Positions 1 to 6,422 of a stretch of 7,200 bases of DNA are shown piece after piece. How positions within the stretch are numbered: position 1 is the first letter of the stretch; each line of letters starts with the position of its first letter. This DNA comes from CAZOMR01 sp964580655 (GTDB taxonomy: Bacteria > RBG-13-61-14 > CAZOMR01): assembly GCA_964580655.1 (NCBI GenBank), contig CAZOMR010000178.1:1-7200 (forward strand), written 5' to 3'. A program made the translations under genes and the position numbers. Below the pieces are notes generated by a model. It was not told the DNA's origin and did not search any database. It saw nothing but the letters and a program-made list of their open reading frames with translations.

Positions 1-249
1 GAAGGAGCCGGACGGACTGGCTTCCCAGCCGACTTTGTCCCGTTTGACCCCGGCCATGCCATGAAAAACCGCCATCCGACAACGAGCAATCGTCCAAAAA
101 ACGCCCTCTCAACGATGCGCTTGGCGACATTTCCAAAGATATGGTAGGATTCCCTCGGTTGCCCGCGCAAAATCTCGCGTCCGCGGGCGTACTATGAATA
201 AGGCGGGGTTATATCATCCTGACCTGTGGACTATAGTAGAAAACCATTC
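1..249. other. Left-edge region without a recognisable gene
   Basis: Several frames on both strands stay open to the left edge for 50-70 codons, but none has a convincing start with a ribosome binding site and none gives a protein I recognise. Openness in several frames at once is typical of GC-rich non-coding DNA or of a degraded fragment. The stretch holds one GC-rich hairpin (161-188). It could be the tail of a gene or mobile-element remnant lying further left, which cannot be decided from this window. Confidence 0.4.
161..188. repeat. GC-rich inverted repeat
   Basis: GCCCGCG (161-167) and CGCGGGC (182-188) are perfect reverse complements separated by 14 bases. There is no T-run after it on the plus strand, so it is not a standard intrinsic terminator. 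It may be a hairpin from a repetitive palindromic element or an end of a degraded mobile element. Its function is unknown. Confidence 0.45.
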
Positions 250-278
250 TTCTCTGTGTTCTCTGTGTCTCTGTGGTG
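250..278. repeat. CTCTGTG-type short repeat block
   Basis: The block reads TTCTCTGTG, TTCTCTGTG, TCTCTGTG and then GTG, that is three near-identical 8-9 base units in tandem. From memory, motifs of this kind (CTCTGTGTTCTCTGTGTCTCTGTGG and its GCG variants) occur dispersed in intergenic DNA of many environmental bacteria and give rise to spurious short proteins containing TETQRTQRR-like or HRDTEDTE-like peptides. The minus strand here encodes exactly such a peptide, which I treat as not a gene. Confidence 0.6.
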
Positions 279-307
279 ATTTTTGGGGAATGCCCTTCGT
301 TTTTTAT

Positions 308-336
308 TTGACATGAGCGATAAAATCGCCTAGGAT
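308..336 (+). promoter_or_regulatory. Sigma-70-type promoter of hppA
   Basis: A perfect -35 TTGACA (308-313) is followed, after 17 bases, by a -10 TAGGAT (331-336, four of six matches to TATAAT). Transcription would start near 343, giving a leader of about 100 bases before the hppA start. The spacer contains a 5-bp inverted repeat, GCGAT-AAA-ATCGC (317-329), which could be a repressor site. The promoter is inferred from sequence only. Confidence 0.6.
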
Positions 337-426
337 ATAACCACTCCTGAGAAGTATTCCAGGGCGAGTTTTCTAAAAGTTCTCTTTTGCGGGAAAGAAG
401 TAGATCGTAAGTCATGTTCTGAGATT

Positions 427-434
427 AAGGAGGT
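427..434 (+). promoter_or_regulatory. Ribosome binding site of hppA
   Basis: AAGGAGGT is a full anti-16S match, seven bases before the ATG at 442. It fixes that start codon and predicts strong translation. Confidence 0.85.
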
Positions 435-441
435 TTAAGCA

Positions 442-2529
442 ATGGGGGAGTATGTTGAGGTATTGGATAAAGTAGGGAAAATCAGCGCACCTATCCTTGG
501 TGTGATCGGGCTTTTTATTGCCTATTTGATTTATGCCTGGATCAAGAGGCAGGATGCAGGCAATGACCGGATGAAGGAAATAGCCGGGATGATCCATTCC
601 GGGGCCATGACCTTCCTCCGACGCGAATACACCTACATCGCGGTCTTCGAGGTTATTGTTTTCGCGCTTCTTTTCTGGAAGATTTCTATCTACACTGCGG
701 TTTTCTTTTTGATCGGGGCTTCCTGCTCCATGTTCGCTGGCTGGTTCGGTATGCAGGCCGCGACCCTGGCCAATGTGCGCACATCCTGGGCCGCGAACCA
801 GAAAGGGCAGGGGCCTGCGTTGGAGATGGCCTTCCGCGGGGGCGGAGTCATGGGGGTCAGCGTGGCCAGCCTGGGGCTTCTCGGGGTGGGCGTGCTATTC
901 CTGATTCTTCGCCGATTTGAAGGCGCCGAGATACTGGGCTATGCCTTGAACGCGGCTGACATCAACGGCTTTGCAATGGGCGCAAGCTCCATTGCTCTTT
1001 TCGCCCGTGTAGGCGGTGGAATCTATACCAAGAGTGCGGATGTGGGTGCGGACCTGGTTGGCAAGGTGGAAGCCGGTATTCCGGAGGATGACCCCAGGAA
1101 TCCAGGAGTCATCGCGGATAATGTGGGCGACTGTGTGGGTGATACAGCGGGCATGGGCGCGGACATCTTCGAGTCCTATGTGGGAAGCATTATCGCCACA
1201 ATAGCCATCGGGTCCACATGGAGCCTGTGCGCGGGCCAGAAGATTTATTACATGGGGCTGCCCATTTACCTGGTTTTAATGGGATTGCTTGCAAGTTTCG
1301 TGGGCATCTACTCCATAAAGTGGCTTCAAAAGATCAGCCCCCAAGCCGCGCTCCGTTACTCCATGTTCATCGCGGCCGCGCTCTTTCTGGTTGCGTCATG
1401 GATTTATATCCAGAAGACCGGGCTCAACCAGGATCTTGCTCGCGGCATTCCTGATGCGAATATATTCCTTGCCGTGCTGAGCGGATGCCTGGCAGGGGTG
1501 ATCATCGGCCTGATCACCGAGTATTACACCTCCGCCAAACCTATCCGCATGATAGCCGAGGCCAGCAAGACCGGTGCGGCTACGAACATTATTCACGGCC
1601 TTGCCGTGGGCATGGAGAGCGTGGCCGCTCCTGTGCTGTTTATATGCCTTGCTATCTACTTTGCCAATCATTATGCCGGGCTCTACGGCATAGGGATTTC
1701 AGCAGTGGGAATGCTTGCCACCGTGGGAATTACCATGAGCGTGGACTCCTACGGGCCCATAGCAGATAATGCCGGCGGTATAAGCGAGATGTCTGAGCTT
1801 GGGCCGGAGACACGAGCCATCACCGACGGCCTGGACGCACTGGGCAATACCACTGCGGCCATTGGCAAGGGCTTTGCCATCGGCAGTGCCGCGCTTACCG
1901 CCCTGGCACTCTTCTCCGCATACAGTCAGGCCGTGAATGTTGATGACCCGCAGACCTCTATCATCGAGGTCCTCACTGTGAATATCACAGGGGCCAGGGC
2001 TGTTATAGGGCTGTTCATCGGTGCAGTCCTGCCATTCTTCATAGCCAGCCGCACCATGCTTGCAGTGGGTGCCGCGGCAGGGGACATGGTAGAGGAAATC
2101 CGCCGTCAATTCAGGGAGATAGAGGGACTCATGGAGGGCAAGGCCAAGCCCGATCCCGCGACCTGCGTTGACATCGCGACCCGCGGCTCGCTCAAGCGCA
2201 TGATCGTGCCCGGGGCCAGCGCCCTGATAGCGCCCGTGGTGGTGGGCTTCTGGCTGGGGCCGGAGGCCCTGGGCGGGATGCTGGCCGGAGCCACCTCAAC
2301 AGGGGTCATGCTTGCCCTGATGATGGCAAACGGAGGAGGAGCATGGGACAACGCCAAGAAATTCATTGAAAAGGGAAACCTTGGAGGAAAGGGTTCTGAT
2401 CCGCACAAGGCCGCAGTGGTCGGAGACACGGTGGGCGATCCCTTCAAGGACACCTCCGGGCCGAGCATGAACATCCTGATCAAGCTAATGTCCGTGGTTT
2501 CCCTGGTAATCGCTCCGATCCTGACATAG
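442..2529 (+). CDS. hppA: K+-dependent, probably Na+-pumping membrane pyrophosphatase
   Basis: This integral membrane enzyme hydrolyses cytoplasmic pyrophosphate to phosphate and uses the energy to move Na+ (or H+) across the inner membrane. It is 695 residues long, normal for the family, with about 16 hydrophobic segments. Family motifs are present: the pyrophosphate/Mg site around DVGADLVGKVE (200-210), the Asp cluster D226, D230 and D234, DNAGGISEM (442-450), and the C-terminal GDTVGDPFKD (661-670). At the cation switch it reads GNTTAAIGKG, with Ala472 and Gly475 where K+-independent pumps have Lys and Thr, so K+ dependence is expected. Glu244 in DIFESYVG sits where Na+-transporting members carry their ion-binding Glu; plant H+ pumps have it one helical turn later. 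It has its own promoter and a perfect Shine-Dalgarno sequence. The family call is certain; ion specificity is inferred from these residues. Confidence 0.97.
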   Translation: MGEYVEVLDKVGKISAPILGVIGLFIAYLIYAWIKRQDAGNDRMKEIAGMIHSGAMTFLRREYTYIAVFEVIVFALLFWKISIYTAVFFLIGASCSMFAGWFGMQAATLANVRTSWAANQKGQGPALEMAFRGGGVMGVSVASLGLLGVGVLFLILRRFEGAEILGYALNAADINGFAMGASSIALFARVGGGIYTKSADVGADLVGKVEAGIPEDDPRNPGVIADNVGDCVGDTAGMGADIFESYVGSIIATIAIGSTWSLCAGQKIYYMGLPIYLVLMGLLASFVGIYSIKWLQKISPQAALRYSMFIAAALFLVASWIYIQKTGLNQDLARGIPDANIFLAVLSGCLAGVIIGLITEYYTSAKPIRMIAEASKTGAATNIIHGLAVGMESVAAPVLFICLAIYFANHYAGLYGIGISAVGMLATVGITMSVDSYGPIADNAGGISEMSELGPETRAITDGLDALGNTTAAIGKGFAIGSAALTALALFSAYSQAVNVDDPQTSIIEVLTVNITGARAVIGLFIGAVLPFFIASRTMLAVGAAAGDMVEEIRRQFREIEGLMEGKAKPDPATCVDIATRGSLKRMIVPGASALIAPVVVGFWLGPEALGGMLAGATSTGVMLALMMANGGGAWDNAKKFIEKGNLGGKGSDPHKAAVVGDTVGDPFKDTSGPSMNILIKLMSVVSLVIAPILT

Positions 2530-2571
2530 GCTATTATCCGGGATTAAAAACCTGAAACCTGAGTCAGTGGC
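2530..2571. other. Convergent spacer between hppA and the small Cys-rich gene
   Basis: These 42 bases separate the stop codons of two convergent genes. They contain a tandem direct repeat AACCTGA-AACCTGA (2549-2562) but no GC-rich hairpin followed by T residues. No intrinsic terminator for hppA is visible, so transcription may end further into the opposing gene or depend on Rho. Confidence 0.4.
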
Positions 2572-2907
2572 TCAAGCAGTGCTGAAGGATGATGTAGAAA
2601 ATTCTTTGAGGTAAGCCTTAAGCCTGCCACGATGAGCGGAGAGCGCATCAAGATAGATAGAAGCCGGACTCCTTTTTTTATCATTATCCAGCTTGTCCCG
2701 GAGAGCCATCAGCTTGAGCGTCTTTAACTGGTCAATCTCATCGTTGCATAAAAGCTCAAGAGCAAGGCAATCAGACTCGCTGAAAGACCTCAATTCGCGG
2801 CAATTACATCCAAAAACGCCCCGCAAGGAAAGAGAATCTCCTTCCCTTTCAAACCGGATAAAGCGATACCTTTCCATGCAATTTATGCAGATCATTTTAA
2901 TCAACAT
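2572..2907 (-). CDS. Small cysteine-rich hypothetical protein (possible zinc ribbon)
   Basis: A 111-residue protein I do not recognise. The N-terminus has a CxxC pair (Cys7, Cys10, MICINCMERYRF) followed about 24 residues later by CxC (Cys34, Cys36, FGCNCREL). This spacing fits a small zinc-ribbon knuckle, with further Cys at 47 and 54. The second half (45-100) is charged and looks alpha-helical (LDNDKKRSPASIYLDALSAH), with a Ser/Thr-rich tail. No signal peptide or membrane segment is seen, so it is probably cytosolic. The start at 2907 is supported by a partial AAGAG seven bases upstream and by a good promoter; Met5 (start at 2895) is the alternative. It stands alone, converging with hppA and diverging from the gene at 3065. 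Nucleic-acid binding or regulation is only a guess from the Cys pattern. Confidence 0.7.
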   Translation of the reverse strand: MLIKMICINCMERYRFIRFEREGDSLSLRGVFGCNCRELRSFSESDCLALELLCNDEIDQLKTLKLMALRDKLDNDKKRSPASIYLDALSAHRGRLKAYLKEFSTSSFSTA

Positions 2908-2924
2908 ATAGTGGCTCTTGTTTT

Positions 2925-2952
2925 ATATTAACAATATATTGATTTTTGTCAA
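2925..2952 (-). promoter_or_regulatory. Promoter of the small Cys-rich gene with overlapping palindromes
   Basis: On the minus strand a perfect TTGACA (-35, plus-strand 2947-2952) is followed after 16 bases by TAATAT (-10, plus-strand 2925-2930). The expected transcription start lies only about ten bases before the ATG at 2907. The spacer contains the perfect 10-bp palindrome CAATATATTG (2932-2941), and TATATT-AAC-AATATA (2924-2938) overlaps the -10, so this could be an operator. It is predicted from sequence only; AT-rich DNA produces such palindromes easily. Confidence 0.5.
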
Positions 2953-3064
2953 GGATTTTTTGATAAATTTGCATTTTTCCAGAAAATCAGCATGAATAGA
3001 GGTAAGCGTTAGGTTCAAGTTTTTCTGGTGATTTTTTTTGAATTTCGTGATAGTTTAATGGCTG

Positions 3065-4318
3065 ATGATTGAATCAGGGCGGAGATGTATTGAGGTATTC
3101 TGCCGCGGGTTGGATGCTCGGGGTTTTTCTGGCCGGACTGTAAGGCGTCATGGTCGGAACATGACTTACTTTCTTGAGGTTTTTTTGAAGCCGAGGGATG
3201 TCTTTTCCCTTGAGAGCGTGGATGCGGAGATGGTGCGCTATTTTCTGGGCAACTGGTATATCCATAGGGCTTGCCCGGGGAAGCGAGACATGGATGGCTT
3301 TCTTTGCACGCTGAAGAGATTCTATCGGTTTCTTTTTGATGAGGGACAGATCAGCAGGGATGCTTTCGAGGAGATTTCATCGGTGTGTTCTGAGCGGGTC
3401 TATTTTCAGCGCAGGCTGGAACAATACCATGAGCTGGAGCAAAGGAGTTCTCCGACCAGGTCACTCCTTAAATGGCATCTTGCGCTTGAGTTTCCGGGAA
3501 GGCCGATTCGCGCGTTGAATTTTTTCCCGCGTCTCAAACCGGACCCGGGGCTTGCGCTCCTGGTGCGCAACCTTAAGCGGCCTGAAGCTCCCATGCCTCT
3601 GGACTTTACCCTGTTTCTTGATTACATCTCGCATAATGTAGTTCATCTCACACCTGCGAGCTCTTTCATTTCGCGAAAGCATCTTCACCGTTTGAACGCC
3701 CGCTTCAGCGTGCCTGAGAGATTGCCCCTGAACTTCACCCAGGGCAATACCCAGCGGATTCATCTTTTCTATCACCTTGCCCTGGCCATGGAGCTTGTGT
3801 CCATTTCAGAGCTAAATACCCTGGAGCCATCTCTCAGGGCCGAGGAATACCTCAACCTCGCACCTGAATCGCAGTATATCTTGCTCATCCATGCTCTCTG
3901 GAATGAACTGGACTGGGCCGAACTTGAATGTTTTCGCCGCACGGAATTCGCAAGCCTTGCTCAGGAGTATCGCGGCGCGTTTGCGCAACTGCTCAGTCGG
4001 CTTACGCCTGATGAAGAATGGCACATAGCCCCGCTTTTTTCCTCGGACAGGCATTCCAGAGTGATTGCGGGCTTTCTGCTCCGATATAACATAGTTGAAA
4101 CGCATATCCTTTTTGCGCTTCAGGAGATGGGCTTGCTTCACTACCGGTATCGGCTCAACCGAGACCCGTACCTGGTCCGCGGTCATCGTGGTGTCGAGAG
4201 GATCACCATCACCCGGTTCGGCCGGCGGATCATGAGCTATCTGGCCCGTCAGGGACTTAAGGAGTTTCCGGGATCGGCCCTGCTGGACCGCATGGAGGAC
4301 AGCCTTTCTTTTGTCTGA
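3065..4318 (+). CDS. Hypothetical protein with integrase-like core-binding N-terminus, no recombinase catalytic domain
   Basis: A 417-residue protein. Residues 6-105 resemble the SAM-like core-binding domain of tyrosine recombinases: a helix, TVRRHGRNMTYFLEVF (25-40), a segment ending in VRYFLGNW (57-64), and a final helix FLCTLKRFYRFLFDEGQI (79-96). In a recombinase the catalytic Arg...His-x-x-Arg...Tyr domain would follow; I find no such pattern. Instead residues 180-290 carry blocks FLDYISHNVVHLTPAS, HLHRLNARF and QYILLIHALWNELDWAEL. As I recall, these resemble the tail of proteins annotated as pRiA4b ORF-3-like. The end has a winged-helix-like wing (ERITITRFGRRIMSYLAR, 378-395). A soluble DNA-binding role is plausible but unproven. 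ATG 3065 is the first possible AUG after an in-frame stop at 3056-3058; no clear Shine-Dalgarno sequence precedes it, suggesting weak translation. A remnant or derived regulator of an integrase is the main alternative. Confidence 0.8.
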   Translation: MIESGRRCIEVFCRGLDARGFSGRTVRRHGRNMTYFLEVFLKPRDVFSLESVDAEMVRYFLGNWYIHRACPGKRDMDGFLCTLKRFYRFLFDEGQISRDAFEEISSVCSERVYFQRRLEQYHELEQRSSPTRSLLKWHLALEFPGRPIRALNFFPRLKPDPGLALLVRNLKRPEAPMPLDFTLFLDYISHNVVHLTPASSFISRKHLHRLNARFSVPERLPLNFTQGNTQRIHLFYHLALAMELVSISELNTLEPSLRAEEYLNLAPESQYILLIHALWNELDWAELECFRRTEFASLAQEYRGAFAQLLSRLTPDEEWHIAPLFSSDRHSRVIAGFLLRYNIVETHILFALQEMGLLHYRYRLNRDPYLVRGHRGVERITITRFGRRIMSYLARQGLKEFPGSALLDRMEDSLSFV

Positions 4319-4328
4319 TATTTCTAAA

Positions 4329-4369
4329 AAAAAGCTTGACATCTTTCTGGTAGTTGTTTTAAGCTTTTT
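4329..4369. repeat. Inverted repeat AAAAAGCTT / AAGCTTTTT around the hydrolase promoter
   Basis: AAAAAGCTT (4329-4337) and AAGCTTTTT (4361-4369) are perfect 9-bp reverse complements with 23 bases between them. Each arm contains the self-complementary AAGCTT, so these are two identical palindromic half-sites whose centres are 29 bp apart. The left arm overlaps the -35 and the right arm overlaps the -10 of the predicted promoter, the geometry expected for a repressor. Alternatively, the stem followed by T residues could act as a weak terminator for the gene ending at 4318. Confidence 0.55.
4336..4363 (+). promoter_or_regulatory. Promoter of the alpha/beta hydrolase gene
   Basis: A perfect TTGACA (4336-4341) is followed after 16 bases by TTTAAG (4358-4363, four of six matches to TATAAT). 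Transcription would begin around 4370, leaving a leader of about 30 bases. It is framed by the AAGCTT inverted repeat. The hydrolase gene therefore probably has its own transcription unit rather than depending on the upstream gene. Confidence 0.55.
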
Positions 4370-4387
4370 AGAGTAATTCCGCTGAAT

Positions 4388-4395
4388 GGAGGGGG
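4388..4395 (+). promoter_or_regulatory. Ribosome binding site of the hydrolase gene
   Basis: GGAGGGGG has a GGAGG core whose end lies six bases before the ATG at 4399. It supports that start codon and good translation. Confidence 0.75.
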
Positions 4396-4398
4396 CTA

Positions 4399-5694
4399 AT
4401 GAAAAAGGGGAAATGGATATTGGCAATTTTGTTTTTGGTCGCAGTATTTAGTTCCGCGTGCTATTCCCGGCTGGCAAAGCCGATCATTAATAGCCGCGAC
4501 CATGAGCCTTTCCAGGAGAAGGTTTATCCTGCGCCCACGAAATACATCCAGGTGGATGATACCAATCTGGCTTACATTGAGAAGGGCGATGGTCTGACCG
4601 TAATCTTGCTTCACGGCGGTGTGATTCCGATGAGAATGCTCACATCATACGCACTGACACCATACTGGGATATTCCCGCGTTTCTCCCGTTTTACATGAT
4701 TAATATGAGCACTGATCCTGTAAGTCTAGGCACAAACTTCATTTTAGCAAATTTTGTGATCCCGCCTCGGGCCAAGTCTCTGGTCCAGTTCGGAGCGGTT
4801 TCCACAAGCGATACCTGGCAATACAATTTCGATGCCCTTGCCGAGAATTTTCATGTCATCGCGCTTGACATGCCGGGCTTTGGAAACTCGGAGAAACCGG
4901 ACATGGAATACCGTGTCCAGGATTTCACCAACTATCTCAACGGCTTTATGCAGGCAAAGGGGATTGATAAGGCCACCTTGATCGGCCATGACCTGGGCGG
5001 GCTGGTGGCAATGGACTTTTGTCTCACTCACCCGCAGAAAGTCGAGGGCCTGGTTTTGATCTCGCCTTATGGAACCGCCAAGTATCGCTACGGTCTGGGC
5101 CTTATCAATTTCGCACACTACCCTCGTTGGATAGCCAGGCCGTATCAAGAGGAAAAAGCAGGCCAGACGAATGTCTGGTCGCCAGTCCTTAAGATATGTG
5201 GCAAGAGAACTTACAGGACACTTCTCCATCGCGCAAGCCCGGAAATTGTGGGCGCCACGCCGGAAACCCGGCTTGTCTCTCTCGTTCATCAGGATGAAGG
5301 CAATGCTAAGGAATTCATGGATCGGGTTGTCGAATACAAGTTCCAGTATATGAAAACCAGGGAATTCTCGGATGAAGTTCGCGCAACACACCTCGCTCTT
5401 GTTGATGTCGGGCGTTATGACTGGTGGAATATAATGAAGATGAATCCGGATAATCGCACAGACTGGGTCCTACGCGTCAAGGATATTGATGTTCCCACTT
5501 TTGTCATCTGGGGAAGATACGAGCCACACCTGGCAACCCCAATGAAAAAGGCCAAGGAGGCCGACTACCTGAACAAGGCCATTCCCAATTCTTCTGTAAG
5601 CATCTATCCCGAGAGCGCCCATTATCCCATGGTGGAAGAGGCTGAGAGATTCAATCAGGAGGTTACTAATTTCCTGGGAGGAATAAATCCCTGA
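4399..5694 (+). CDS. Membrane-anchored alpha/beta hydrolase, epoxide hydrolase / dehalogenase-like
   Basis: A 431-residue alpha/beta-hydrolase-fold protein. The N-terminus is basic, then hydrophobic (WILAILFLVAVFSSAC), ending at Cys21. This suits a lipoprotein signal, although Ser at -3 makes the lipobox atypical; an uncleaved anchor is the alternative. The fold shows the oxyanion motif LLHGG (70-74), FHVIALDMPGFGNSEKP (151-167), the nucleophile elbow LIGHDLGG (194-201) with Asp198 as nucleophile, WGRYEP (371-376) with Glu375 at the usual acid position, and His408 in SAHYPMVEEAERF. An Asp nucleophile points to epoxide hydrolases or haloalkane dehalogenases rather than Ser esterases. Oddly, about 60 residues (75-135), partly hydrophobic, are inserted between HGG and SDTWQYNFDALA, which are nearly adjacent in ordinary members. 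It is also longer than the usual roughly 300 residues. The substrate is unknown. The gene has its own promoter and a terminator. Confidence 0.9.
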   Translation: MKKGKWILAILFLVAVFSSACYSRLAKPIINSRDHEPFQEKVYPAPTKYIQVDDTNLAYIEKGDGLTVILLHGGVIPMRMLTSYALTPYWDIPAFLPFYMINMSTDPVSLGTNFILANFVIPPRAKSLVQFGAVSTSDTWQYNFDALAENFHVIALDMPGFGNSEKPDMEYRVQDFTNYLNGFMQAKGIDKATLIGHDLGGLVAMDFCLTHPQKVEGLVLISPYGTAKYRYGLGLINFAHYPRWIARPYQEEKAGQTNVWSPVLKICGKRTYRTLLHRASPEIVGATPETRLVSLVHQDEGNAKEFMDRVVEYKFQYMKTREFSDEVRATHLALVDVGRYDWWNIMKMNPDNRTDWVLRVKDIDVPTFVIWGRYEPHLATPMKKAKEADYLNKAIPNSSVSIYPESAHYPMVEEAERFNQEVTNFLGGINP

Positions 5695-5714
5695 TCAGTC
5701 TGGATTTGAAAATC

Positions 5715-5740
5715 AGGGCGGTTGAGAGGCCGCCCTTTTT
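5715..5740 (+). terminator. Rho-independent terminator, probably bidirectional
   Basis: AGGGCGG (5715-5721) pairs with CCGCCCT (5730-5736) across an 8-base loop, followed by a T-run to 5740. It lies 20 bases after the hydrolase stop codon. On the minus strand the same hairpin is followed by GATTTTC, so it can also serve the convergent LysE gene ending at 5758. Confidence 0.9.
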
Positions 5741-5757
5741 ATGCTTTTACTCTTAAG

Positions 5758-6402
5758 CTACATTCCGGCTATCAGGTCTTGAATGGTCAGTGCGGCTCCT
5801 GAGATAAAATACCCTCCGAAATAGATGAGTGCAAGTCCACAAAGCAGGAAAACTCCTTGCTGGAGCTTTTTCCCGAAGAATTGCCCTCCGCGGTTGGTCA
5901 TGAAGGAAAGGAAGTAGAGCCATCCCAGATCACAGAGCCAGTGGCAAATGGCAAGCAGGATGAAGCCCAAAAGACCAAAGGCCATGGATTTGGAAACCAG
6001 TACAGCCCCGGCAGTGGCCCACCAGAGGAGAAAATACGGATTCGCGGCACTCAATACCGCACCTGCGGTGAATGGCGAAAATGAGTAACTTAATTCCGAA
6101 ATCTCGGCCTTTCGGAAAACTCTGAGCATGTCAATTCCCATCCAGATCAGGAGTGATCCGCCCAGGATACCTGTCCCGATTTTCACCCCTTGAATTTTGA
6201 AGAGTGCGCCGAAGCCGAAATATATCAGGGCCATGACCGGAAACTCCACTACGCCATGCCCCAGCGCTATCCATGCTCCGGCATGAGCTGACCTTTCGGC
6301 TTTGGCAATAGTCACCGCGGTCACTGGTCCCGGCATCAGTGCGCCGGAAAGGGATATAAGCATAGCGGAAAGGAGGAATGCTATAAGAGCGAGGACATCC
6401 AC
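5758..6402 (-). CDS. LysE-family transporter (amino acid / metabolite exporter)
   Basis: A 214-residue inner-membrane protein of the LysE/RhtB superfamily, which export amino acids or related small molecules using the proton gradient. About six hydrophobic segments are seen, roughly at 5-31, 43-67, 72-96, 112-138, 141-167 and 183-205. The hallmark first-helix motif GALMPGPVTAVTIAKAER (20-37) is present, with GHG (48-50) in helix 2 and ANPYFLLWWATAGAVL (120-135) in helix 4. Length is normal. The start is a GTG at 6402 with AAGGG (6411-6415) eight bases upstream. The gene begins 20 bp after the acetyltransferase stop, so the two are probably co-transcribed from one promoter. The substrate cannot be read from the sequence; a substrate modified by the neighbouring acetyltransferase is an idea only. 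Confidence 0.92.
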   Translation of the reverse strand: MDVLALIAFLLSAMLISLSGALMPGPVTAVTIAKAERSAHAGAWIALGHGVVEFPVMALIYFGFGALFKIQGVKIGTGILGGSLLIWMGIDMLRVFRKAEISELSYSFSPFTAGAVLSAANPYFLLWWATAGAVLVSKSMAFGLLGFILLAICHWLCDLGWLYFLSFMTNRGGQFFGKKLQQGVFLLCGLALIYFGGYFISGAALTIQDLIAGM

Positions 6403-6422
6403 TGGTGAGACCCTTGTTTCGG

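Noticed and set aside
209..415. Minus-strand 68-codon reading frame containing TETQRTQRR
   Set aside because: It is the translation of the CTCTGTG repeat block and overlaps the hppA promoter; this peptide type is a known annotation artefact in my recollection.
1699..2483. Two minus-strand reading frames of 136 and 125 codons inside hppA
   Set aside because: The hppA frame is certain from family motifs over its whole length; the antisense frames arise from its GC-rich codons.
2939..2967. Possible plus-strand promoter TTGATT-N17-GATAAA for the gene at 3065
   Set aside because: Only four of six matches in each element within very AT-rich DNA, about 100 bases from the start codon; too weak to list as a feature.
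4321..4370. Intrinsic terminator for the gene ending at 4318
   Set aside because: The stem is almost entirely A-T with a 23-base loop, so it would be unstable; the promoter/operator reading explains the arrangement better, though it is not excluded.
3812..4426. Minus-strand 204-codon reading frame
   Set aside because: It lies antisense to the 417-residue gene and runs through the hydrolase promoter and start; its translation shows no recognisable domain, whereas the plus-strand genes do.
4744..5391. Minus-strand 215-codon reading frame
   Set aside because: It is a shadow of the alpha/beta hydrolase, whose catalytic motifs prove the plus frame.
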